Source of the DNA: Fistulifera solaris
Taxonomy: Eukaryota; Bacillariophyta; Bacillariophyceae; Naviculales; Stauroneidaceae
Reading direction: 5' to 3'
Assembly (NCBI GenBank): GCA_030295235.1
Contig: AP026164.1
Location: 1 to 64,000 of the forward strand
Length of the DNA: 64,000 bases
Shown: positions 20,758 to 32,158 of the stretch, piece by piece
Layout: each line of letters opens with the position of its first letter
Numbering within the stretch: position 1 is the stretch's first letter
Position numbers and translations under genes: made by a program
The notes under the pieces: model-generated
Databases searched by the model: none
What the model was told of the DNA's origin: nothing
Seen by the model: the letters and a program-made list of their open reading frames with translations, nothing else

Positions 20758-22090
20758 TACACGGACACGGGACAAGACCTTATTATTACCTGGTACACAA
20801 AACATCATTGCATGTTTTTTTTTCTTTCCATCCCCATTTCGCGAGAATGCAATGCATCCACCGCGAGCTTATTTCTTACCAAATCAAAGAGCTTCTGACT
20901 AGCCTTCTGATTGCATCAAATATATTATTTTTCAATGTCGCATCAAGAGATTCAACAGTACATCCGCAATTTGGCGAGTGATGACGACCATGTTCGTGAA
21001 ATCGCCGTCGTGGCTCTCGGTGAGATCGCAGACGAATCCATTGAGGGTCGCAATTTGGTCTTGCAGGCGGGTGCTATGCAAGCAGTACTCTCACAGATCC
21101 ATGAGAAGTCTACCTTGCGCATGGTTCGCGAAGGCTACCCTGACTTTGTCTGCGTTCTGTGACAGGAAGCCCCACATAGCCTTCGAGTTGGTTCGTCTTG
21201 TACTGCCTTACTTGATACAACTAATCCACAATGGGGATCCAGTAATTATGACTGATGCTTGTTGGACGCTCAATTACATCGTGGCTAGCGCTCCTGAGGA
21301 ATATAAGCAAGCAGTTGTCGATGCCGGAATCATTTCCCAGCTGCTTGCCCTCGTTTTGCATACCCCGTAAGTACTTTCTGGCCACACAAGTTCACAATCA
21401 TCAGCTGCCGCTATTTTGTCTCACTCTTGCCCGTCTTTAGCGTGGATATTCAGACCCCGGCACTCATGACTATCGCAGGCATTACTAGCGGCAATGATTT
21501 ACAAACGCAGTATGTTGTCGATAGTAACGCTCTCCCTTGTCTATTGGGTCTTCTCTCGAATCCTCATTCGGATATCCGCAAGACATCATGCACTGCTATC
21601 TCGAACATTACAGCGGGGACTGTGCAACAAATTCAAGCTGTTATTGATTCGCACATCATCTTTCCGCTGATTCAGCTTCTCAGCAGTGCCGAGTTTGGGG
21701 AACGCAAACAAGCCGCTTTTGCCATCTCCAACGCCATTGGTGGAGGAAACCAGCAACAGATCTTGTTTATCGTGAACGAGGGCTGCATGTCGTCCGCTAT
21801 GCGATCTGTTGACAGTTGCTGATGATCAGGTTGTGATGATGACCCTCGATTCCTTGGAGAAAGTTTTGATGGTTGGTGACGAAGAACCTCGACGACTCCT
21901 GATCGCAGCTCAAGGTCTGATTAAAATGGAGAGACTCCAAATGACTTCTTGCAATGACATTATTTCCAAAAAGGCCCATGAGATAATGCTAATGTACTTC
22001 GAAAGTGAAGTAGAAGAAGTTTCCGAAGACGACCTGATTGCTGAAATTGAGCAAGAAGGCAATTTCACGGGAAATGTGGATGCTGAAGAA
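20758..22090 (+). repeat. Left arm of a 1.3-kb inverted duplication
   Basis: This stretch matches the minus strand of about 32385-33722 at high identity through an upstream leader (GGACAAGACCTTATTATTACCTGGTACAC), exons, and an intron that differs more than the exons. The arms lie about 10 kb apart in inverted orientation and each carries an importin-alpha fragment. Because the intron is kept in both, this is a DNA-level duplication, not retroposition. Confidence 0.9.
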
Positions 22091-22117
22091 CATGGAGAGA
22101 CTCCTGTCGCATCCTAG
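20935..22117 (+). pseudogene. Importin alpha fragment, copy 1 (broken)
   Basis: Importin alpha carries cargo with nuclear localisation signals to importin beta. The translation matches ARM repeats 2 to about 8: NLVLQAGAMQAVLSQIHEKS, MTDACWTLNYIVASAPEEYK, TSCTAISNITAGTVQQIQAV and AAFAISNAIGGGNQQQILF, then the C-terminal SCNDIISKKAHEIMLMYFES. The importin-beta-binding domain and ARM1 are missing; the frame opens at MSHQEIQQYIRNLASD. A 74-nt intron (21367-21440) is intact. The frame is broken near 21133 (GAAGGCTACC, one extra base) and near 21790, where four bases are inserted relative to copy 2. The first break is shared with copy 2. I judge it a truncated duplicate that is decaying. Confidence 0.85.
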
Positions 22118-22564
22118 CAACTACATTTTCAAAAAAAGCCAAAGATATGATGCTAATGCTCTTTACCCAAATCACAATTTCATGGGAGATGCGGTGATGC
22201 ATGCCGAACGAAAACTACCACAAGAATAGATAGCATAATATTTCCAATATCTAACAAACACAAATCTCTATATTTTGTACTGTCTTCGTAAATACAATTG
22301 TGAAAGATAACATTCATGGCGGAAATGTTTGCAAATGAAGTTGAATTCTGTTTGACAACGCTATGAGAGCACCAAAGCACACGTTTTATCTCCGGTGCAA
22401 AAGACACTGGCGGCAATCTTTCTTGGGTTTGACAGAAAGTATCCGAAACATGTCTCAGCATCTTCATAAAAATTGACCACATGGACAAGAAAATCGCCAA
22501 AGGAGCGAAACTCACAGTTGATTGCTACGTCGATACGGGTCACGCGCTGGTTGCAATGACGCCA
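22118..22564. other. Region after importin copy 1, no gene seen
   Basis: About 450 bp between the importin fragment and the 345-bp tandem repeat. No coding region is supported. Confidence 0.5.
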
Positions 22565-23255
22565 CTTTGCAAAGTGGTTCCGTCTATGCGAGACCATCTC
22601 ATCGAATCGAGACAAGGAACGGCGACTGTAGCGTCATCAAGCGACGACTCGGTAGCACCATAAACCATGAAAGACTACATGCTCTTAGAAAGCACCGGGC
22701 GCAGCAAACCTTCAGTAAATATTTCTGAAAAACGAGCGCGACCGAAGTCCCTCCCAGTCTAACACTATCGAAATCGAGTTCGTCCACAAAGCTAATTTTC
22801 AGCGACTTTTCGCAGAAATCTTCATCAGAATTAATTATCGCGAGATAAGATTTGGCTGCTGTACAATTATCATGACAGATCAGCCATCAGTCGACACTTA
22901 CCGAAGCCGCTTTGCAAAGTGGTTCCGTCTAAGCAAGAGCTCCTCATCGAATCGAGACAAGGAACGGAAATTGTTGCGTCATCAAGCGACGACCCGGTAG
23001 CGCCATGAAAGACCACATGCTCATAGAAAGTACCGAGCGCAGCAAACCTTGAGTAATACTCTCTTAAAACGAGCGACCGAAGGCCCTCCCAGTCAAACAC
23101 TATCGAAATCGAGTTCATGCCATAAAGCTAATTTTCGGCGACTTTTCGCAGAACTTTTCATCAGAATTAATGATCGCGAGCTTAGAATTGACTGCTGTAC
23201 AATCATCATGACAGATAAGATAAGAGATCAGCCTTCAGTCGACACTCTTACTGAT
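22565..23255 (+). repeat. 345-bp unit repeated twice in tandem
   Basis: Copy a (about 22565-22909) and copy b (about 22910-23255) share CTTTGCAAAGTGGTTCCGTC, CATCGAATCGAGACAAGGAA, CTATCGAAATCGAGTTC and CATGACAGAT...CAGTCGACAC, with scattered substitutions and small gaps. Each begins with the palindrome CTTTGCAAAG. No protein reads through both units in one frame, so it is probably non-coding. Confidence 0.85.
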
Positions 23256-23711
23256 ATTTTATGATTGTAGTCCATGTCGGTACATCCAAGCGATTCGACG
23301 TGTGGGCGATATATGATAAGAAGTCTAATATCGTATAAAACGTTTACTAGTCAAGAAGAATAAGCTCTCCGGTGCTCTCTGTGGTATCCATTTACCTGGT
23401 ACAGGACATAATATGATCCGAGTTACCCCTGATAGAGAAACACCATATGCTAAGTATCGTGCGTGTTACTTAGGTATTCAAACCATGCTAACGTTACACG
23501 AGCGTTAATTTAGCCGTTGGAAGTATATGTTTCAGCGATGCCCTTCATTCATTATTTATTTGTGACAAGAGACAAGAAGCCAAAACGCGACCGCAACAAC
23601 GCGCGCAGAACAAGAAAAATCATCAAAATGATCGCATTGTTGTTGCATCTCTTCCCCTTTACAAATCATCATTTATCGTTCGAATATTTACTATACTGAC
23701 TGCGCAGAGAA
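23256..23711. other. Spacer, no gene seen
   Basis: Non-coding by inspection. A TACCTGGTAC word lies at about 23393. Confidence 0.5.
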
Positions 23712-24158
23712 ATGAAAGCATTAAGCTATCGACTTCGCAAGAAGAAGCTGCAGGCAAAGCACGCCTTCGTCATCAGAAAGAATCATCGCGGAAGCACGCT
23801 CCTTTCGGAACTGTCGTCGCAGGCGGCGAAAGCTTCCGTGTCTCGCTTGATCGCCAGCCGTCCTTCCGAACAAGCTCATCAGCTCTTTTGCAAATCGATG
23901 AATTGCTTCAGGTCGGGACGCAGGATGATTTGTTGGCGGCCGTCGATTCCCTCAAAACTCTTTTCGCACGGTGTGTGCGCTCTCGAGAAAGCTTTTGATA
24001 TGGCTCGGAAAGAGAACTTGGAATGCTCGCTACTTCAGAATAAGTTGTTGATTCGTTTTCTATCGGGATGCATGCGCTACCGTCGTGATCCAAAAACCCG
24101 GTATATTGCTATGACAGCCATGAACTGTATGAGAGACTGCTCCCATGCCTTGAAATAA
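23712..24158 (+). pseudogene. Open frame or gene remnant of unknown origin
   Basis: An ATG-started frame of 148 codons is basic at its start (LRKKKLQAKHAFVIRKNHRG) and helical later. A second frame through the same DNA gives IDELLQVGTQDDLLAAVDS, faintly like the segment before ARM1 of importin alpha. Coding-like text continues in several frames to about 24470, as in a decayed gene. It sits inside the decayed island between importin fragments. The relation to importin alpha is a weak guess. Confidence 0.3.
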
Positions 24159-24478
24159 ACAAAAGCAGTCTCACTTGCTTTCGGAACTCTATTGTCGGAT
24201 TTGTAACGTTCGGTTTTTCGATGTTCTTTGAGGTTCTGCCGATCGATGCATTGGTTGAGAAGTTGTTTTGAGACTTTGTTCGAATCTTTCTACGTTACCA
24301 GAAGGAACTTCAGCGTTACTTCCAGGCCATTAGTTGCGTCCCGATCCGGCACCACCTTGGTGAATAACCAGATTGGCACACAAAGCAACTGGTTGAGGCT
24401 CTGTGGTAGCATTGACTGGACATTCTGGTGGTCTCGTTGTAAAGTTCCAGAGCTAAATCTCTTGCTATCTTAACAATG

Positions 24479-25460
24479 GTGAGGCGTTCGATGTATCCTT
24501 CCGCTTTCGCCAAAAGGCGGGAGGAATGCGCTTATCGCTTCCGTGTCGCTGTCAGGTTGCGAGCTTGCATCGGAAAGGCTGTTGTATCAACTGTGTTGGA
24601 AAGGCCTCCACGAGAGCGGAACATGGGTTGATCGCAAGGTTCGAATGTATGTAACTGCGTGTCGCCATCGAAATCGACGTGTTCGTAGCTCTTTGAATTG
24701 TCAAGAATGTTCAAAGGATTGCACAATGAGCAGTCTGGTGATAGCTATCCGCTATTTGAAACTTGTATTTCAATGAATGGGAACGGTGAACGACAGAGCA
24801 ACCATTGGGGATACGGTACCAGTATCCTTGGTGCACGCGAGTGTCGTGAAATACTGCCCCTCAGTTTGAGTGGAAGAAGATTGTGGTTGCGAGAGGGACT
24901 CTGGCGGTCGAGATGGACTTTTCGTTGCAGATGTTTGTCGAGTGATCAAAGTTAGCTGTCAAGTGAAAGTGGTCTTACTTCGCGGCGGACATGTGATGTC
25001 GATTCCGAGATTTTCCAAAGGGAGTTATCAGCTTGTTGATGAATGGCATGTCGAAGCTTGTTGTGCTGATCGATTAAGATGCATTTGACTGGATTGACTT
25101 GTCTTTGAATTTCTGTGATCAAAATTTGCTTGGTTTTGATTGGAGCCCGGTTGCAATGCGTTAGCATAGTAGAGAAAGTAATACTATAAAAGGACAAGTT
25201 GAAAAGGACATCAATTTATAAAGCAACAGATCACGGATTGTAAGTTTGCAATCACTGGAAATGGTTTGCCGCTGGCATTTGGATTCCAGGATGGTCGACT
25301 TCAAACTGATTTCGATGTGTCGACAATTTCTTTTCTACCCCATTATATCAGCTCGAGACAGCCATACAGACCTTTTCGGAAGGAAGCTCAACGTCCAAAC
25401 ACTGTGAATACATCCCGTGTTCCTGAAACAGTCTGGGATCTCGATCTGGGTCATAGAATC
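24479..25460 (+). repeat. 1-kb dispersed repeat, copy 1
   Basis: The stretch is closely similar, in the same orientation, to 31170-32158. Both start GTGAGGCGTTCGATGTAT and end with TGGGTCATAGAATCC; one- and two-base indels are common. The minus strand keeps coding-like pieces (QVNPVKCILIDQHNKLRH, YGTVSP-type segments) in shifting frames, so the unit probably descends from a protein gene. No reverse transcriptase or transposase text is seen. Confidence 0.88.
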
Positions 25461-25557
25461 CAGTGTCGTGAAATACTGCCTCTCAGTTTGAGTGGAAGAG
25501 GATTATGGTTGCAAGAGGGACTCTGGCGGTCGAGATGGACTTTTCGTTGCAGATGTT
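25461..25557 (+). repeat. Third, partial copy of the 1-kb repeat interior
   Basis: About 97 bp directly after copy 1 repeats its own interior (about 24841-24935): GTGTCGTGAAATACTGCC, TTTGAGTGGAAGA, GGGACTCTGGCGGTCGAGATG. The join is abrupt, which suggests a local rearrangement. Confidence 0.8.
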
Positions 25558-25574
25558 CAAGAAATGCTGCAATC

Positions 25575-25900
25575 GGTGATTTGGGTCAAACAAAGAATCT
25601 GTGATAGTTCTAGAAATTTTGGAATTCGTGTTTGGGTCAAACGAAGTTTCTTTGGTCGTTCCAGAGACTCTGGAAAGTGTGTTTTGTATGAAACAGAGAT
25701 TCTGTGCTTTTCCAGAAATTCTGGATTAAGTGATTTTGGTCAAACAGAGATTCTGTGGATCTTCCAGAAATTCTGGAGCCGGTGTTGTGGGCCCAACAGA
25801 CATGAATATCTAAACTCTAAACGGTAGAAACAGAGATGAATAATCGGTGATTGGGTCAAACAGAAATTATGTGGAATGGTAGTTCAGTAATTCTGGAAAA
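25575..25900 (+). repeat. Minisatellite array A (about 52-bp units)
   Basis: Degenerate units share GGTCAAACAGAGATTCTGTG and the palindrome TTCCAGA-NNN-TCTGGAA (for example with GAC at about 25660). The units match array B at 29880-30665 and are more worn here. About six units can be followed. Confidence 0.8.
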
Positions 25901-26508
25901 TGTGCTTTGTTAGAAAGGCGCCTTTCGGCGTCTGCCCATCGCTCGCTTTGCTCGCGAGCGAATAATATACGGAGTATAACCCAAAATTGTCACGGAAATG
26001 CGGATAGCGGGCAGACTACTAGGGACTCAGCCAATTTAGCTGCACGACCTAATGCAAACTCCGATCACCAACTCGGAAGCACCCGGGGCGAAACCTCATG
26101 GGAGTGGCCCAAGGGTCTTTGCACGATTTGGATTGATCGTGAAGGCGTGAAAGGTTTGCAAGCAACGCGATACAAGAATGTGAGAGCCACATACATGAGA
26201 TCAGAACGTCAAGATAAAACAAGACCTAGTCCGATGGCAAGTGACATTCTCGGCGGAATCATCACCCAGTGAGATTCCACTTTCTTCATTTGTCGGATTT
26301 GTAAAGGCTTTATAAATTTGTTGTTTGGAAAACTTTGACTGTTTATCGTCTTAGCTCTACCAGATACTTCCTCTTCTGTTGTTCGCGAAACGTGGCGACT
26401 TGGTTGACAGAAAATACTTCCAATTTCTGTCCGTCGATACGTGAGGCATTTAGTCCGTACCTGGTATTTATTAAGGTAGAAGTAAACACCCGGTACGTAA
26501 AACTCAAA
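25901..26508. other. Spacer, no intact gene seen
   Basis: Non-coding by inspection. TACGGAGTA occurs near 25970 and TACCTGGTA near 26458. Confidence 0.5.
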
Positions 26509-27758
26509 ATGATAAATCGGCGCATTAAGGAAGATACCACTGAAGCACCGCGTCAGTGGCGACACTTCACGCTCGAAGAGAGCGACAGCGACAAGAATGC
26601 TGCAGGAGCAGGGGCTTTTGCTGAGCCTGGGGTTCCTAGCATGGGCTTTTCAATTCCGTCATTGAATCCAGCTCCTTTGCCGCGGCGATGGGCTTCTCGT
26701 TTGCTGTCCCTGCAAAGCGCCTTCTAACGACAGCAAAAACCTTTGTTTTTGGGGCTGCACCTGCTGCCTCCACGGCACAGTTCACTGGTAGTGCTTTCGG
26801 AGATCCTTCCGCATCAACACCCTCAGTCTCTGGGGAGGAAGTGGAGCGCTTGGAGAATCCACGAAAAGAAGATTTATTCAATATACACAAGGACATTGTT
26901 AGCACGACTGATGTTCATGAAAAAGAACGATTGATTTACAAGGCGATGCGCAACATTGGAAAATTCAAAAAGACATTTATGATGCCACGAAAAATACTTC
27001 TTCGGTGGCTTCTGAAACTACTGCAGCTCCCTCTTCCGGGACGTCAGCAACAGCTCCTATGGCTGCGCATACAATTGCTACAAGTAGCTCAGCCACATCG
27101 AGCTGTAGATTCTCTTTGGTGCTGCCGCTGGCTCGGCTGCAACATCCACCTCTGACTCCTTCCTCGAGTGCTGGATTCTCGTTTGGTGCGGCCAGCGACC
27201 CCGCTGCATCCTTTACCACTCCTTTCTCGAGCGGTGGATTCTCTTTTGGTGCTGCCGCGGTGCCGGCTGCATCATCCTCTGCACAAACTTCACCCGTCGA
27301 TAACACAACCGCTCCTGCGAAGGATCCAGCTCCCAACCACGGCCGAACCCAGCAATGAAAACTTCGACGGCCCATGCAGTAGCACTCATACAGCAAATTG
27401 CGGATCCAGATTGGGATGATATTGGAAGCTTTGAACCTGTCACGATTTATCGTAGCGAAAATGGAACATGGACGCCTTTGCAACAGAAAACAAAACTCCG
27501 ATTACAAACATCCAAGACCGATTCGGGTTGTCATCGTATGGTTGCTCAAAATATGATGGGAATAGTGGCCATAAATATGCGCATACAGTCGGGAATGTAA
27601 TTTATATTTGCGGAAAAACCCGGCAAGCGGGGACCTGTGGGGACAATTGTCTTTGGAGGGATTAATGATGCTGTGAAAGGTCGGCGTTCATGATCAAAGC
27701 TAAAGCTGATGTTGCAAAACAATTGCAGAAGCAGTTAGATAAATTGTCCCGTAAATGA
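26509..27758 (+). pseudogene. Nup50 / RanBP1-domain protein (broken)
   Basis: Pieces in three frames together resemble Nup50, a nuclear-basket nucleoporin that binds importin alpha and Ran. The N-terminus MINRRIKEDTTEAPRQW is followed by FG-type repeats (SMGFSIPS, TFVFGAAPAAS, GFSFGAASDPAAS, GFSFGAAAVP). A RanBP1-like domain follows: DPDWDDIGSFEPVTIYRSEN, then HRMVAQNMMGIVAINMR, KRGPVGTIVFGGINDAVKG and a lysine-rich end at 27758. The frame shifts several times, and a TAA at 27598-27600 interrupts the RanBD core. Given its place in the decayed island I call it a pseudogene. An intact paralog would be expected elsewhere in the genome. Confidence 0.75.
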
Positions 27759-28320
27759 GCTTCTGTTGTGATGTAAGGAGGCCTTCGATCGTAATACATT
27801 CTCCTCGTGACTTGCACACTTTGTTACCGGTATGATAAGACGCTTGTACATTACATGATAACTTTTCGATCGTAATCATTGCTAATATATAATACCTGGT
27901 AGTATTTTGGCTTGCCATTGTGCCTGTATCGTTTCTGCTTTTTTTGGCATTTTGTTGTTGCGTTGTTGCCGTTGTCGTGCCAAGTCTCAAATGTAGATAT
28001 AAAAGTTGCTATCGTGTATTGCAAACGGCTGCCACATCGTCCGTGCGATGATACCATTTACTTGTACCTAGTACTTTCTCCTTGTAGCTGAACGTGTCGT
28101 TCTTGGATTCGTCGTATGCTCGTAAGGTAGGGATCCGAGCGATCCCTGTAGTAGTTCGGGTTTCTCTATCTTTTCTGCGGACGAGCAAAATCTGCTTTCA
28201 AAAGTTATTATATCTCCAAGAACATGCTTTGGACGAAAAAATCAATCTTTACATCAATCAATCTTTAACTCCTGTTTAAAATGTCGATCACAATCTCGAC
28301 CTCAAAAATCTATAGTAAAT
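27759..28320. other. Spacer, no gene seen
   Basis: No supported gene. TACCTGGTA lies near 27892. Confidence 0.5.
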
Positions 28321-28749
28321 ATGCAAATTGGGACGGAGCCCGATATTAAAAGCCCAACTTCCCTCGCAAAACTGGACATCTCCCTAAGGAACACCACATT
28401 CTTATCGTCACGTCGCGACACATACATATTCCGGCCGAATCATATAAACGACGTCGACCCATATACATTCTATTCACGGCTTCAAGTACGAACTGTCCGC
28501 GGCAATACCGCCAGCGACGCAATTCTCTTCGAGTTTCAAGAAGAAGCACCGATTGGATACGAAAACCTGCGTTTAGTCGAAGCTGAAAGACAAACAATAC
28601 CAACAATTAATTATCCGCTCTTCTCCTCAGCTCAAGAATTCGAACACGATATTCTTGATAAAGATATCGAGAAAACGACTTGGTTGATGATCATTGCAAG
28701 ACGATTCTCTTGTTTTTTTGTTGTTATCGTTCAGAGGAACAAAAAGTAA
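28321..28749 (+). CDS. Hypothetical protein, 142 codons
   Basis: An ATG-started frame encodes a mostly hydrophilic product with regular-looking segments (IFRPNHINDVDPYTFYSRLQ, LVEAERQTIPTINYPLFSS). I recognise no domain. It ends in a hydrophobic and basic tail followed by a T-rich run, so the true end could differ. Lying between repeats in the decayed island, it may be a remnant or a chance frame. Confidence 0.3.
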   Translation: MQIGTEPDIKSPTSLAKLDISLRNTTFLSSRRDTYIFRPNHINDVDPYTFYSRLQVRTVRGNTASDAILFEFQEEAPIGYENLRLVEAERQTIPTINYPLFSSAQEFEHDILDKDIEKTTWLMIIARRFSCFFVVIVQRNKK

Positions 28750-29879
28750 CCACCCCATTTTTTTTGAAAAATTTGATAAAAAACTCCGCACAAATTATTA
28801 GGCATTTTTGCTACATTTTAAATTTAGTGTAACAGTACCACTTGGACACTCTCCTGTCACAGTCGCAAATAAATGAAGTTTCCAGTAAGCCCTAGCATCG
28901 CTATAGTGCCAGAAAGTACTTCTACGACATGGGATTCACCGAGGCTGAAACCCGGAAGATACAACGTATGCTACACGTCACATCACTTTTCCGCCTCACA
29001 AAAAGGCGCAGCCCACAATCATGTCAACGTGACTGCAGATTGCAGCTGATCGAAAACTCGCGCGAAACGACGTACGCAAAAAGAGAAAAATGATTCGCAT
29101 TCCGATGTCGTCGTCGAAACAAGCAAAAAAATTGTAACAAGGCGCTCAATGAAATTTAAAGACTGGGTTCGAATGAACTAAGTCAACATGTTTGATAAAG
29201 ACAGTGATCGGCAGAAGTGATAAGCTGAAAGCCAAAAGTCGATAAAGTTTGAAAGACCCAACTTGGTTGTGATGGGCAACATTCGAACAAATGAGCAGTC
29301 AGAGAAGCAAAGCCTTTATGCTTTCCGTCTAGACTGACTCGAAACTGAAAAAGCGCCATTTGGGTCGAAACTGGACTCGATACCACAATAGTTCTTACGA
29401 AGGAAAAACAGCGACGAAGTTTCCAGAGTCAAAGGAAACGTGAATAGTCGATTCCTTACCATGAATTGGTGATTCAAATCAATCGAAGCTGAATTGCGTA
29501 ATAGCGACGTGCAAAGACGCAGGAAGTCGTCAGGCATAGCACAGAGTTGCTGAGAATCAATTTCTCTCGAAACGTAACAAATGACCAAAAGTCAAGCCAC
29601 ACTTAAAGAATGGCAAAGCAATGATATACTCTTGCCGAAGCAATCTGATGGCGATATAAAAGAGAAAAAAAATGCCGCAGGTGCAAACGAAAGTATGTTT
29701 AGCAAGGGGGCGAAACTGCTAAGGTATAACAGGCACATAGTGCGACTAAATTTAATACAAGAGCTATTGCTCAAATTTTTTACAAAGAAAATCCCACAGT
29801 GGTAAATGTAAGGTGAATATGACAGTTAACGCGCTCAAATGCAGGTGCAAAGAACAGCATGAGCAACTATAGCTGTGGA
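28750..29879. other. Spacer, no gene seen
   Basis: About 1.1 kb without a supported gene. Short open frames near 29183-29805 on either strand show no recognisable motif. Confidence 0.5.
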
Positions 29880-30665
29880 ACTTCCAGAATTTCTGGAAAC
29901 GTTGTTGTGGTTCAAACAGAGATTCTGTAGTAGTTCCAGAAATTCTGTAATCGGTAATTTTGGCAATACAAAAGTCTTTGGGGGTTCCAGAAAATCTGGA
30001 ATACATGGTTGGGGTCAACAGAGACTCCATAGTAGTTCCTGAAAGTCTGAAATTGTTGTATTGGGCAAATGAAAGTCCATGGGCTTTCCAAAAATTTAGG
30101 AGGCAGTGGTTCCGGTCAAACAGAGGTTATGTGGTCATTCCAGAAAATCTGGAATTGGTGTTATGGCTCAAACAGAGATTCTGTGGTCATTCCAGAATTT
30201 CTGGAATCGGTTTTATGGGTCAAACAGAAATTCTTTTATTGTGCAAGAAATTCTGGAAGATGAATCGAAGCTTTTGAAACAAACAGAGATGAGTCGGTGG
30301 TCGTTCCAGAAATTCTTAAAAGCGTATTTTGAAACAAACAGAGATTCTGTAGGTGTTCCAGAAAATTTGTAATACGTGGTTTGGGTCAACAGAGATTACC
30401 ATAGTAGTTCCAGAAAGTCCGGAATTGTTGTATTGGGTCAAACGAAAATCTATGGTCCTTCCAAAAATTCTGGAATCGAAGCTTTGGAAACAAATAGAAA
30501 TTTTGGAATCGGTGTTATGGGTCAAATAGAGATTCTGTGCACTTTCCAGAAATTCTGGAATCGAAGCTTTTGAAACAAACAGAGATTTGGTGGTCGTTCC
30601 AGAATTTCTGGAAAGAGTGCTTTGTAAGAAACAGAGATTCTGTAGTAGTTCGAGAAAATCTGTAA
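29880..30665 (+). repeat. Minisatellite array B (52-bp units)
   Basis: About fifteen units follow the pattern TTCCAGA-NNN-TCTGGAA, then about 16 bp, then TCAAACAGAGATTCTGTGGT. Adjacent units at 30117, 30169 and 30221 are spaced exactly 52 bp. The arms stay constant while the three central bases vary (AAA, ATT, AAT, AAG). Each unit also holds ACAGA-GAT-TCTGT. Since 52 is not a multiple of three, frames change from unit to unit, so the array is not coding although short open frames cross it. Confidence 0.92.
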
Positions 30666-31169
30666 TTTTTATACTCCGTACTTCGGAACAAATAGAGTCA
30701 TTATTGCGTGCGATGTGCGATGTTGGAGATTGACGGAACGGAGAAAGAATGAATGAAGATCATCGAATAATCGAATGTCGCCGCGCGTACGTTTGCGCAT
30801 CTGTCCGCGAACGGCGACGACTCGTGTCTGAGACTGACGAGACTGCTTCGATGCGCCGACGACCATGATGCTGAACGCTGAACCGCCGTTAAAAATACGC
30901 AACCCGATCATCGAAATGCGAAAGGCGCAAGACACAATACAACTTTTAAGATTGGATCTACATCAGCAAGTACTGGTAGGACTATGTTTTTAAGTGGCCG
31001 AAGTAGCGGTGGAAGGTAGAAGGCAGTCCAAAATTTTTTGTCGAGTCCTCCAATCATAAAATACTTGGAGATGGCATCCAGCGGTTGAGGTGTGGTGTTG
31101 TGAAACCGGATGCGGCAAGTTGATGTTGGACTTGTTGCCTGCAAATAATGTTGTTGATAACAATATAAC
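30666..31169. other. Spacer, no gene seen
   Basis: Non-coding by inspection. TACTCCGTA lies at about 30670, directly after array B. Confidence 0.5.
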
Positions 31170-32158
31170 AGGTGAGGCGTTCGATGTATACTTTCGCTTT
31201 CGTCAAAAAGCTGGAGGAATGTTTTCATTGCTACCTTGTCGCTGTCAGGTTGCGAGATTGCATCGGTAAGGCTGTTGTATCATCTGTGCTGGAAAGGCCT
31301 GAAAGAGAGCGGAACATGGGTTGATCGCAAGGTTTGATTGTCTGTAACTGCGTATTGCCATCGAAATCGTCGTGTTCGTAGCTCTTTGAATCGATGAGAA
31401 TGTTCAAAGCATTGCACAATGAGCAGTCTGGTGATAGCTTTCCGCTGTTTGAAACTCGAATTCCAATAAACGGGAACAGTGAACGACGGAGCAACCATTG
31501 GGGATACGGTATCAATATCCTTGGTGCAAGCGAGAGTGTCGTGAAATACTGCCTTTCAGTTTGAGTAGAAGAGGATTGTGGTTGCGAGAGGGACTCTGGC
31601 GGTCGAGATGGACTTTTACCGTTGCAGATGTTTGTTGAGTGATATCAAAGATAGCTGTCAGGTGAAAGTGGTTTTTACTTGCGGCGAAGTGTGATGTCAA
31701 TTTCCGAGATTTCCCAAAGGGAGTTATCAGCTCGGTGATGAATGTCATGTCGAAGCTTGTTAAGCTGATCGATTAAGATGCATTTGACTGGATTGACTTG
31801 TCTTTGAATCTCTGTGATCAATTTTGCTTGGTTTTGATTGGAGCCCGGTTGCAATGCGTTAGCATAGTAGAGAAAGTAATACTATAAAAGGACAAGTTGA
31901 AAAGGACATCAATTTATAAAGCAACAGATCACGGATTGTAAGTTTGCAATCACTGGAAACGGTATGCTGCTGGCATTTGGATTCCAGGATGGTCGACTTC
32001 AAACTTATTTCGATGTGTCGACAATTTCTTTTCTACCCCATTATATCAGCTCGAGACAGCCATACAGACCTTTTGAAGGAAGCTCAACGTCCAAACACTG
32101 TGAATACATCCCGTGTTCCTGAAACAGTCTGGGATCTCGATCTGGGTCATAGAATCCT
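31170..32158 (+). repeat. 1-kb dispersed repeat, copy 2
   Basis: This direct copy of 24479-25460 lies 6.7 kb away. Read on the minus strand it continues beyond 32158 into an open frame with a CPHC motif, whereas copy 1 is followed by a partial copy of itself. Confidence 0.88.

Noticed and set aside
26977-27483. 168-codon minus-strand open frame in the Nup50 region
   Set aside because: It is the antisense shadow of the Ala/Ser/Gly-rich FG repeats.
29150-29190. A possible tRNA around GGGTTCGAATGAAC
   Set aside because: The T-loop-like word is present, but no acceptor, D or anticodon arms can be paired around it.
29960-30573. A coding tandem-repeat protein across the minisatellite
   Set aside because: Open frames cross the array, but the 52-bp unit shifts frame at each repeat, and the peptides change accordingly.
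29880-30665. Heat-shock-element array (TTCnnGAA-type sites)
   Set aside because: TTCCAGAAATTCTGGAA resembles alternating TTC/GAA, but the spacing between the central GAA and TTC is one base, not two, and the central bases vary freely, so it does not fit the heat-shock-factor rule.
29880-30665. CRISPR array
   Set aside because: Regular spacing is present, but the whole unit is repeated with drift, there are no unique spacers, and the DNA is eukaryotic.
24479-32158. Two 1-kb direct repeats as LTRs of a retrotransposon
   Set aside because: The interior holds minisatellites and a Nup50 remnant, with no reverse transcriptase, integrase or gag text, and the repeat ends lack clear TG...CA borders or target duplications.
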